NCBI GenBank assembly: GCA_023424865.1
Contig: JAFADM010000198.1
Span: forward strand, 1-28,235
DNA length: 28,235 bases
Origin: Bacillota bacterium
GTDB lineage: Bacteria > Bacillota_A > Clostridia > DSM-8532
Reading direction: 5' to 3'
Of this stretch, positions 14,753-21,375 are shown in pieces. The notes beneath the pieces were generated by a model. The model saw only the letters and a program-made list of their open reading frames with translations, made no database searches and was not told the origin of the DNA. Numbering within the stretch: the stretch's first letter is position 1; each line of letters starts with the position of its first letter. The position numbers and the translations under genes are program-made.

Positions 14753-15514
14753 CTATCTGGCCAGCCAGCCTCCGTCTACCGCCATGGTAAAGCCGTTGAC
14801 ATAATCGGAAGCCGATGAAGCCAAAAAGACGGCTGCTCCCGCAAGATCCTCAGGCGTTCCCCATCTTCCGGCAGGAATACGATCCAATATGGCGGCGTTG
14901 CGGTTGGAATCGGCCCTCAGCAGAGCCGTATTGTTGGTAACCATATAGCCGGGAGCAATGGCATTAACCTGGATATTGTATTTGGCCCACTCATTGGCAA
15001 GAGCCATGGTAAGACCCTTTACGGCACTTTTGGAAGCGGTGTAGGAAGGCACCCGGATCCCTCCCTGGAAGGAGAGCATGGATGCGATATTGATGATTTT
15101 GCCTCCGCTTTTCTGCTCTGTGAATTGTTTGGCTACAGCCTGGCAGAAGAAGAAAACGGTTTTTTGATTAACATTGATTACATCGTCCCAATCCTGCTCA
15201 GAAAAATTCAAAGCATCCTCACGACGAATAATGCCGGCATTGTTCACTAAAATATCCACTCTGCCGTACTGGTCAAGGGTAGTTTTGATAATGCCGGCAA
15301 TAGGCTCCCGGGTACCGAGATCGGCCAGGACACCGGTAAACCGCCCTCCCAGATCCCGTATAATCTTCTCGGTCTCATCCATGTCCGAGCGGCTTACGCC
15401 AACCACATTGGCTCCCGCTTCGGCATAGGCTGCGGCGATACCCTGGCCCAGCCCTGTGTTGGCCCCTGTAACAATGGCAGTTTTGCCTGCCAGACTGAAT
15501 TTGTCAAGTATCAT
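14753..15514 (-). CDS. kduD: 2-dehydro-3-deoxy-D-gluconate 5-dehydrogenase (KduD)
   Basis: At 253 residues this has the length of E. coli KduD as I recall it, and long blocks match that enzyme: FSLAGKTAIVTGANTGLGQG, VDILVNNAGIIRREDAL, GGKIINIASMLSFQGGIRV with PSYTASKS following, NAIAPGYMVTNNT, and ILDRIPAGRWGTPEDL ending in YVNGFTMAVDGGWLAR. It is a classical SDR, with TGANTGLG, catalytic Ser in IASM and Y-T-A-S-K. It reduces 2,5-diketo-3-deoxygluconate, made from unsaturated uronates, to 2-keto-3-deoxygluconate using NAD(P)H in the cytoplasm. The start at 15514 is chosen because GGAGG lies 7 bases upstream. Its ATG overlaps the TGA of the zinc dehydrogenase as ATGA, indicating translational coupling. 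It is the most precisely identified gene of the locus and shows that uronate catabolism is involved. KduI, KdgK and KdgA are not in the window. Confidence 0.95.
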   Translation of the reverse strand: MILDKFSLAGKTAIVTGANTGLGQGIAAAYAEAGANVVGVSRSDMDETEKIIRDLGGRFTGVLADLGTREPIAGIIKTTLDQYGRVDILVNNAGIIRREDALNFSEQDWDDVINVNQKTVFFFCQAVAKQFTEQKSGGKIINIASMLSFQGGIRVPSYTASKSAVKGLTMALANEWAKYNIQVNAIAPGYMVTNNTALLRADSNRNAAILDRIPAGRWGTPEDLAGAAVFLASSASDYVNGFTMAVDGGWLAR

Positions 15515-16551
15515 GTATTTGCCTCCTCCTGGCATTTAATCAGTATCTTACATAAATTTTTTCCTGTCTTCATGCTGTCGATGGCTTTTTGAGCTTCATC
15601 AAGGGGCAGCTCGTCACTTATGAGAAGATCCAGCTTCTCCGTATCGTAAAGCCTCTCCAGAAGCCTTACGCCTCCCACAAAGTCCATAAAGGGGTATACC
15701 CGGGTTCCGACGACCTGCATTTCCTTAAAGGAAACCTTGCCCAGCTCAAATTCCACCGGAGTGCCTGCAAGGCTCATAGGTACAATGGTTCCTCTTATTT
15801 TACAGGCGTTGGTGGTAAGAAGGATACCCGCCTTGGAGCCGGAAACCTCAAAGACCACATCGAAGCCGTTGCCCTCTGTCATAGCGTTAATTTGTACCAT
15901 GGGGTCCTGTGAAAGAGGATTTATTGTCTCAAAACCCATTTGCTGGGCCAGGGCCAGCCTTTTTTCATTCACCTCCGACACCACTACCCTTGAAGCACCG
16001 GCACTTCTGGCACAAAGAGCCACCACCATGCCTATGGGGCCGGCACCCACAATGAGGGCCGTATCTCCCAGCTTCAGCCCCGATCGGGAGATAACATGAA
16101 AGCCTACGGCAAAGGGTTCAGCTAAAGCAGCAATCCTGTCAGGAAGACGTTCTGACACCTTAACAAGTTTTTTAACCTCTGCCTTGGTATATTCCGCATA
16201 GCCGCCGTTTATATGGATGCCCAGTAGCTTTAAGGATTTGCACACATGGCTGTGCCCCTTCCGGCATGCCTCACAAACACCGCAGCTTACCAGAGGCTCC
16301 ACCGCCACCCGGTCTCCCGGTTTTAAATCCGATGGTCCTAAAGGCTTTATGTCCTCGATAATTCCCAGAATTTCATGTCCAACAACTACGGGAACCGTAG
16401 CCGTAGGATGCTTGCCGCTGTATACCGTGATGTCCGATCCGCAGACACCGGCGTAAATCATCCGGATAAGGGCCTCTCCCGGAACTATTTCCGGTTTGGC
16501 TATTTGCTTTATTTCTAGATTTTCCCATTTTTCCAAAACTGCTGCTTTCAT
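15511..16551 (-). CDS. Zinc-dependent medium-chain alcohol dehydrogenase
   Basis: The protein is 346 residues. Catalytic zinc ligands are seen in AGVCGSDITVYSG (Cys) and VVVGHEILGII (His-Glu). The structural zinc Cys cluster CGVCEACRKGHSHVC is complete (four Cys). The Rossmann motif is VGAGPIGMVVAL, followed by an acidic VSEVNEKR suggesting NAD preference. It resembles the sorbitol/threonine/L-galactonate dehydrogenase branch. GGAGG lies 9 bases before the ATG. It is coupled to kduD by a 4-base ATGA overlap, so it very likely acts in the same uronate pathway, for example oxidising or reducing an aldonate or keto-uronate. The exact substrate is not readable. Confidence 0.9.
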   Translation of the reverse strand: MKAAVLEKWENLEIKQIAKPEIVPGEALIRMIYAGVCGSDITVYSGKHPTATVPVVVGHEILGIIEDIKPLGPSDLKPGDRVAVEPLVSCGVCEACRKGHSHVCKSLKLLGIHINGGYAEYTKAEVKKLVKVSERLPDRIAALAEPFAVGFHVISRSGLKLGDTALIVGAGPIGMVVALCARSAGASRVVVSEVNEKRLALAQQMGFETINPLSQDPMVQINAMTEGNGFDVVFEVSGSKAGILLTTNACKIRGTIVPMSLAGTPVEFELGKVSFKEMQVVGTRVYPFMDFVGGVRLLERLYDTEKLDLLISDELPLDEAQKAIDSMKTGKNLCKILIKCQEEANT

Positions 16552-16590
16552 AGCTCTTTTCCTCCATTCCTTTGCCCCTCGTTAATGTTT

Positions 16591-16783
16591 AGCCGCCCAT
16601 TATCCCAGGCCGCACTTAATCCTTAAGCTTTCCATTATCCTAAGCCTTCCATTATCCTTAGGCCGGCCATTATTCTTAAGCCTTCCAATCCTTAGGCCGG
16701 CTATTATCCTTAAGCCTCCCAATCCTTAGGCTGGCATTATCCTTAAGCCGTCTATTATCCCTAGGCATGACCTTATCCCAGGC
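16591..16783 (-). repeat. About eleven tandem 16-20 bp repeats starting at the stop of the propeller gene
   Basis: On the minus strand the consensus is roughly GCYTAAGGATAATGGMNG, repeated about eleven times without spacers and with unit lengths of 16 to 20 bases. The first unit overlaps the end of the coding region: its GCCTGGGATAA encodes part of Ser, then Leu-Gly-stop at 16773. Units alternate between GCTTAAG and GCCTAAG/GCCTAGG forms, giving a longer period of about 34 bases in the centre. The array fills nearly the whole gap before the zinc dehydrogenase. Confidence 0.88.
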
Positions 16784-17981
16784 TGATTTCATAGAGGGCG
16801 CTTAGCCTTCCGGGCATTGCATTAACCAGAACGCGGGTGCCTTCCCGGTTAAACACCGGATGATGGCACACTCTGAAGGGATTTCTGCCCGTGGGAATAT
16901 CACTGCCCCAGGTCCGGGGAAGAGTAAAAGCCTCAACCTCCCTGTCCTTGCGAAGATCGATGAACACCACCCGACCGGGAGCGGTACCTTCATCGGTTAC
17001 AAGAAGATTGTAGTCCAGGGGTGAAATGCTGGGGTGCCCCCCGCTTTTATGGGCACTTATTTTCCTGTAATCCGATCCGTCCCAGGCCACCTGGGCCAGG
17101 CACATGGTTTTATGATTATCCGGATCCGGGCCATAGCCGATTAAGTGCTCGCCGTCAGGATGCCAGCTCCAGTGAACGCCGGGCTTGTCATAGCTTATAT
17201 CCAGAGCCATACGAATGTCCCTGAACTGCCTGTCTGCTGTAAAGATATAGGCAAGACGGGGTTCTCCCCTTTTTTTATCCACGCAATGGTTGCCAAAATA
17301 GAACAGGCACCGGGTGCCCTGTACATTCCAGCGGACACAATAGCACATGAGGGTCAGGCCGTCGTCCTGTCCGGGTATGCCTGAAATCCTGCGGTCCTCT
17401 GAAAGCAGTTTTTCCCTGTCGGGATGCATTTCCAGAACATCGCCGACACTTAACAAAAGGCTGGTGCTTGAGGTTGATGGCTGGTAGCGGAAAAGGCCGT
17501 GACGGCTTCTTTGAGCAAAGGGAACGGGCGCCTTTTTAAGATCGTAATGGCCGTCGCCGTACCCTGCGGCATAAAGCATGCCCAGAAGTCCTGAAACAAT
17601 GGGCTCTCCAAAGGGCGGAGCCCCTTCCATATCTCCTTCCATCACCGTTTCACTGCCTGTCTCGAGATGATGCTTGATTATTTTAGGCTCTTTCATGGTG
17701 CCGCCCTGGTAATAGACCCATCGGGCGTCAGCGCTCCAGGTTTGCCAGAAGCCTGTATGATAGAAATTGGAATCGCATTTGTTTTTACCGAACCGGTGGA
17801 GGAGCTCACCCTTTTGCGATACGACACAAACCTCCCCCGTCTCCCCCTCCAGGTCTGCTGCGGCAAGAAGAAGCCTGCCCGACCCGTCGGGAGCATAGGG
17901 GCAAAGGGTGTAATAGCTGTGGACGCACCACTTATTAAGAGGTGCTGCGGCTCGGATGCGGGGATGATTAAGATCGTACAT
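16773..17981 (-). CDS. Beta-propeller protein, oligogalacturonate lyase (PL22)-like
   Basis: The protein is 402 residues from the ATG at 17981, where AGGAGG lies 6 bases upstream. An ATG at 18083 is in frame but unsupported. The sequence has repeated propeller-blade signatures: W-S-x-D in FWQTWSADARWVYYQGG, HWSWHPDGEHLIGYGPD, GGHPSISPLDYNLLVTDEG and CHHPVFNREGTRVLVNAM. Length and the HW-x-W-HPDGEHLIG and HPSISP...LLVTD blocks resemble oligogalacturonate lyase, a Mn-dependent cytoplasmic enzyme making a keto-deoxyuronate from short pectin fragments. Its histidines near the C terminus could be the metal ligands; I cannot confirm this. A TolB-like non-enzymatic propeller is the alternative. It precedes the zinc dehydrogenase/kduD genes by 221 bases and would supply KduD's pathway. 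Confidence 0.62.
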   Translation of the reverse strand: MYDLNHPRIRAAAPLNKWCVHSYYTLCPYAPDGSGRLLLAAADLEGETGEVCVVSQKGELLHRFGKNKCDSNFYHTGFWQTWSADARWVYYQGGTMKEPKIIKHHLETGSETVMEGDMEGAPPFGEPIVSGLLGMLYAAGYGDGHYDLKKAPVPFAQRSRHGLFRYQPSTSSTSLLLSVGDVLEMHPDREKLLSEDRRISGIPGQDDGLTLMCYCVRWNVQGTRCLFYFGNHCVDKKRGEPRLAYIFTADRQFRDIRMALDISYDKPGVHWSWHPDGEHLIGYGPDPDNHKTMCLAQVAWDGSDYRKISAHKSGGHPSISPLDYNLLVTDEGTAPGRVVFIDLRKDREVEAFTLPRTWGSDIPTGRNPFRVCHHPVFNREGTRVLVNAMPGRLSALYEISLG

Positions 17982-18141
17982 GGGTCGCCTCCTGACTTTA
18001 AGTTTGCCGACCCCGGAGGACCGGCCTTCATGCTTGCCAAGACTTTCACCCCTATTGTACATTCCTCTCTCCCTTGCCGCCATTCATAATGTGACGATTA
18101 TTTGTACAAAACGCTTATTCATCAATATCCCTTGTCCGATT

Positions 18142-18618
18142 TCACTCCCCCAGGGAGTAGAGGGAGTATTTTCCATTTTTCTCTCTGGAAATAAAGGGAA
18201 CCGTTTCAAAAGCCTTGTCGGGGTGGGTCAGGACGCCCTTTAGAAGCACCCTGGTGAGATCCGGCACATCCGGTGACTGAAGCGCTTCTTTCACAGGCAG
18301 GAACAGCGCCTGATCATTTTCATCCTCATCCGACCGTGGCTCGCCTTCCACGTAATCCATAAGGAATACGGCATACCAATCCTTCAAATTAAAGCGCATG
18401 CCCACCAGCTTTGTGGGTACTGCCACAATGGAGGTTTCCTCCCCGACTTCCCTTACAAGGGCTTCCTGAGGCGTTTCACCTATTTTCACATACCCTCCGG
18501 GTATGATAAGCTTTCCTTTTCCTGCCCCATAGGTGTGCCGGACCAGAAGGACACAGTCCTCCTTAAGGACAATGCCTCCCACCGATTGGGACCAATTGGT
18601 GTTTTCTTCATTAGACAT
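18142..18618 (-). CDS. Nudix hydrolase family protein
   Basis: This 158-residue protein carries the Nudix box at about residues 42-64: G-x5-E-x7-REV-x-EE-x-S-I (GYVKIGETPQEALV then REVGEETSI). The metal-binding REVxEE is intact. The Gly near the end of the box is Ser63. Nudix enzymes hydrolyse nucleoside-diphosphate-linked compounds such as NDP-sugars, ADP-ribose or oxidised nucleotides. The start at 18618 follows an AAAGGAAG site about 8 bases away; an ATG at 18648 lacks one. It lies 160 bases upstream of the propeller gene on the same strand, and may be separately transcribed behind its own leader. The Cys-free core and acidic stretch EPRSDEDENDQ give no substrate clue. Confidence 0.85.
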   Translation of the reverse strand: MSNEENTNWSQSVGGIVLKEDCVLLVRHTYGAGKGKLIIPGGYVKIGETPQEALVREVGEETSIVAVPTKLVGMRFNLKDWYAVFLMDYVEGEPRSDEDENDQALFLPVKEALQSPDVPDLTRVLLKGVLTHPDKAFETVPFISREKNGKYSLYSLGE

Positions 18619-18683
18619 AATTGTACTTCCTTTCTTTTCTGTCAGCATTTAATGCGGGGTTCGGGGATTTAATCTCTCCCTGC

Positions 18684-18713
18684 AAAAAATAACCATACCT
18701 TAAAAGGCAGGTT
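18684..18713 (-). terminator. Rho-independent terminator between the histidine kinase and Nudix genes
   Basis: On the minus strand AACCTGCCT and AGGTATGGTT form a stem of about nine pairs with one bulge and a TTTA loop, followed by A and six T. It lies 175 bases past the kinase stop and 65 bases before the Nudix start. It can serve as the kinase operon's terminator, or as an attenuator in a Nudix leader. Confidence 0.65.
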
Positions 18714-18728
18714 ATCAAAAAGACAGCT

Positions 18729-18788
18729 AAAGCCCTCACTAGCCGGAGGAAGGCTACCAAATTTCCTTTTCCTTCCACGGGCGACTTT
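18729..18788 (-). ncRNA. Possible structured RNA element ahead of the terminator
   Basis: An outer stem AAAGCCC (18729-18735) with GGG-3 bases-CTTT (18779-18788) encloses two competing stems: GGAAGG/CCTTCC (18748-18753, 18771-18776) and TAGCC/GGCTA (18740-18744, 18752-18756). They share bases, so only one can form at a time. Alternative pairing just before a terminator is the layout of an attenuator or riboswitch. I do not recognise a known class, and the pairing could be chance. Confidence 0.3.
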
Positions 18789-18888
18789 GTTTTAATCCTA
18801 CCATAAGTAAGGGGTTAAAGCACGATTTTTATTGGTGCCAAGGAACTCGGAATATAAGAAACGAGGCGCTGCGAAGTAAAGATCCACT

Positions 18889-20313
18889 TTATTCCAGAGG
18901 AAGCCTTACGGTAAAGGTGCTTCCCTCATTAACCGTGCTTTTTACCTCCACCCGGCCGCCATGGGCAACTACAATGGATTTGACAATGGCAAGGCCGATG
19001 CCGGAGCCTCCGGTATGGCGGTTCCGCGATTTGTCGGCACGGTAAAAACGCTCAAAGATGTACGGAAGTGAATCTTCCGGTATGCCAATACCGTTGTCCG
19101 CAATTTGAAGCAGGGCCTCTTTTTCCGTCCGGGACAGACGGATGTGAATTTCGCCGCCCACCGGTGTGTATTTTACGGCATTGGACAATAAATTGACAGC
19201 CACCTGAACCAGGCGATCAGGATCGGCGGGAATTTCTCCGCAGGTACCTTCCAGTGTAACCTTCAGCCCCTTTTCCACAATGAGGGACTCAAAATTAACC
19301 AAAGCCTTTTTTACCGTTTCGTCAAGGCTTACCGAGGTTTTGTCCAGGCTGTAATTGGCGCTTTCCAGCCGGGCCAGCTTTTCAAGATCCTTCACCAGCC
19401 GGCTAAGCCTGAGTATCTCGTCATAGCAGCTTGACAGGCGGCTGGGAGTCGGCTCCCAAATCCCCTCCGCCATAGCCTCGATATGGGTTTGCAGTGTTGT
19501 AAGGGGAGTGCGCAGCTCATGAGCCACATCAGCGGTGAGCTGCTTGCGCATATTCTCCTGCTTTTCCAGTGAATCGGCAAGCTGATTGACAGAAGAAATG
19601 AGATCTAAAATCTCCTTTGTTCGGGTCATTTCCGGCACACGCACGCTGTATTCCCCGTCGGATATTTTCTTTGCCGCGCCAATGGTTTTAAGTATGGGAA
19701 GACTCATATGCCTGGCGGTTATAATGCCTATAAGAACGGATACAGCCAGAGAAAAGATACTGACAAACACAAGGAGGATATTGAGGGACCGAAGAAATTG
19801 AAAGTCGTCTTCATTCAAAAAGTAGGGTCCGTAAAATAAAATATCCACCGTACCCACTTGACTGCCGTTCATGTTTACAGGAAACTTTTCGGTTACAAAC
19901 TGTCCGTTGAGCTCCGGATATTTATGAGCCATGCGGGTGGAAATATCATTCATAATACGGATGCAGGCAGTCATGTCGCATTCCTCGGCATCCCATACTT
20001 TGGTATCCTGTAAATCATAAATTTTAAGAATATAGCCTTCATACAGGGCGTTCATTCCTAATTGATGGATGGCAGACAGGTCGAAGCTTTTCGTATCCTC
20101 ATGATAGAGCCTTCCAATAGATGCGGCCAGCTCTACGGTTGCCGTTTCCCGCTGCTTTTTAACATAGCAGGTAAACTGCCTCTCCACCAAAAAATTGGAA
20201 AGAAGGCTGATAAGGCAGATGGTAAGCAGGGATACCATGGCAATGGTGGCCGAAAGCTTGGTTTTAAGCGAATGACTAATCCTGACCACCTCCAAATTTG
20301 TATCCGATGCCAT
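18889..20313 (-). CDS. Sensor histidine kinase (HisKA/HATPase, HAMP)
   Basis: The protein is about 474 residues. A membrane span (LSATIAMVSLLTICLISLL) is followed by an extracellular sensor region of about 140 residues containing a Cys pair (ECDMTAC). A second span (ILLVFVSIFSLAVSVLIGII), a HAMP linker (HMSLPILKTIGAAKKISDGEYSVRVPE), HisKA with DVAHELRTPLTTL (phospho-accepting His), and the ATPase N (NLLSNAVKYT), G1 (DNGIGIP), F (YIFERFYR) and G2 (GGSGIGLAIV) boxes follow. The start is uncertain. The coding frame overlaps the response regulator. The ATG at 20313 has no ribosome site, and a GTG at 20289 or an initiation just after the regulator's GGAGG would be more typical, with the two genes translationally coupled. 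The signal is unknown. Confidence 0.9.
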   Translation of the reverse strand: MASDTNLEVVRISHSLKTKLSATIAMVSLLTICLISLLSNFLVERQFTCYVKKQRETATVELAASIGRLYHEDTKSFDLSAIHQLGMNALYEGYILKIYDLQDTKVWDAEECDMTACIRIMNDISTRMAHKYPELNGQFVTEKFPVNMNGSQVGTVDILFYGPYFLNEDDFQFLRSLNILLVFVSIFSLAVSVLIGIITARHMSLPILKTIGAAKKISDGEYSVRVPEMTRTKEILDLISSVNQLADSLEKQENMRKQLTADVAHELRTPLTTLQTHIEAMAEGIWEPTPSRLSSCYDEILRLSRLVKDLEKLARLESANYSLDKTSVSLDETVKKALVNFESLIVEKGLKVTLEGTCGEIPADPDRLVQVAVNLLSNAVKYTPVGGEIHIRLSRTEKEALLQIADNGIGIPEDSLPYIFERFYRADKSRNRHTGGSGIGLAIVKSIVVAHGGRVEVKSTVNEGSTFTVRLPLE

Positions 20314-20995
20314 GAACGGTGAGAACGTATTTAGGATTTCTGGGATCCGTCTCAATTTTCTGACGCAGATTTTTAATATGACTGTCTATTGCCCTGTCAT
20401 AGCCCTCAAATTCATCTCCCAGAGCCACCCGGATAAGCTCCTCCCGGGTGAAGACCTTATTTGGATACTTAATAAGAGCCATAAAGATTTTAAATTCGTT
20501 GGGGGTTAAATTCACCTTTTGACGGCACTTTTTCACGGAATTGCCTTCAAAGTCCACAATTAAATCCTCTTCATTAAAGGAGCATTTGGCATAAAGCGGA
20601 CGCAGGTTGTCAAAGGAACGCCTTAACACGGCTTCAACACGGGCATAAAGCTCCTTTAAGCTGAAGGGCTTCATAATATAATCGTCCGCGCCCAGGGAAA
20701 GCCCCTTCAAAAGGTCCTCTTCAGCGGTTTTCGCTGTGAGCATAATGATGGGCACCCGGGATTTTTTTCTGATTTCAGTACAGAAGTCCTCCCCCGTGGT
20801 GTCAGGAAGCATAAGATCCAGAAGGATCAGGGATATGCTTTTTGTTTCAAACAGATCCATGGCTTCCCTGCCTGTTTCCGCAAGGTACACCGTACATCCC
20901 TTGCTTTCCAGAAAGGAGCTTACCACCTCGGCAATTTTAGGTTCATCCTCCACAATTAAAAGGCTTGCCGTTCCATTACTCATTCTTATTCCCAT
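20276..20995 (-). CDS. Response regulator, OmpR/PhoB family
   Basis: The protein is 239 residues. The receiver domain (about 10-125) has the acidic pocket VEDEP, phospho-acceptor Asp60 in LILLDLMLPD, Thr in MLTAKT, and Lys in YIMKPFSLKEL. The winged-helix DNA-binding domain has LTPNEFKIFMALIKYPNKVFTREELI and the closing HIKNLRQKIETDPRNPKYVLTVHGIGYKF. It is the first gene of a pair with the sensor kinase, whose frame overlaps its 3' end. The start could also be the ATG at 20983 (MSNGT), since the ribosome site before either ATG is weak. Targets are unknown; its neighbours are a Nudix gene and hcp. Confidence 0.93.
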   Translation of the reverse strand: MGIRMSNGTASLLIVEDEPKIAEVVSSFLESKGCTVYLAETGREAMDLFETKSISLILLDLMLPDTTGEDFCTEIRKKSRVPIIMLTAKTAEEDLLKGLSLGADDYIMKPFSLKELYARVEAVLRRSFDNLRPLYAKCSFNEEDLIVDFEGNSVKKCRQKVNLTPNEFKIFMALIKYPNKVFTREELIRVALGDEFEGYDRAIDSHIKNLRQKIETDPRNPKYVLTVHGIGYKFGGGQD

Positions 20996-21168
20996 CCCTG
21001 TTTCAAAACCTTATGCTTTTCATTCTGCAAAAACAATTTCTTGAGTAGCATTTTACATTAATCCATTCTTTTTGCTGTTTTTGCAGTGGAATCACTTTTT
21101 ATTGGCCTTGAACTTACTATATCAGCTTTTACACCGGGACAAAAGGCCCCGTTCTTTTGCATGCCATA

Positions 21169-21234
21169 CCTGCGACCAGCCGGGATGCATGGGCGAGCAG
21201 CAGGCTTTGCCTGCGACCAGTCCCCGGGATGCAT
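21169..21234. repeat. Direct repeat pair of 22 and 25 bp
   Basis: CCTGCGACCAGCCGGGATGC plus AT (21169-21190) recurs at 21210-21234 with a 3-base insertion (TCC) after the CCAG. The unit recurs at a 41-base offset. It lies beyond the hcp terminator, in the gap before the response regulator. Confidence 0.85.
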
Positions 21235-21248
21235 ATATACTTGCATAT

Positions 21249-21295
21249 AAAAAACCGCTTAGCCCCGGACGGATTAACCCGTAGGAGCTAAGCGG
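21249..21295 (-). terminator. Rho-independent terminator of hcp
   Basis: On the minus strand CCGCTTAGC and GCTAAGCGG make a perfect 9-bp stem with an inner ACGG/CCGT pairing in the loop, followed by six T. It lies 80 bases after the hcp stop codon. Confidence 0.9.
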
Positions 21296-21375
21296 AGTAT
21301 AACACACGTATTTGTAGATTATGTGTAAGCCTTTATTAAGCATTAAGGCAGGGAGCCTGTGTGCAAAGGGCTTTA

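Larger units (their letters stand above)
20996..21375. other. 380-bp gap between hcp and the two-component genes
   Basis: No convincing gene is present. The gap contains the hcp terminator, a pair of long direct repeats, and a perfect 11-bp inverted repeat, CTGCAAAAACA (21025-21035) and TGTTTTTGCAG (21076-21086). The inverted repeat lies just upstream of the response regulator, where its promoter must be. A possible but weak promoter for the regulator is TTGTTT-17 bases-TAAGGT on the minus strand. Confidence 0.7.

Noticed and set aside
16591..16783. CRISPR array
   Set aside because: Units are 16-20 bases, directly adjacent, degenerate, and have no unique spacers; no cas genes are nearby.
17982..18083. 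Longer N terminus for the propeller protein
   Set aside because: AGGAGG sits 6 bases before the ATG at 17981; the added 34 residues are basic and unlike a signal peptide.
18729..18788. Assignment to a known riboswitch class (ZTP, fluoride, THF, guanidine, preQ1, T-box)
   Set aside because: None of the conserved core sequences of these classes that I know is present.
21058..21246. Small 62-codon reading frame on the minus strand
   Set aside because: It runs through the direct repeats and the promoter region of the response regulator, has no ribosome site, and its composition follows the repeats.
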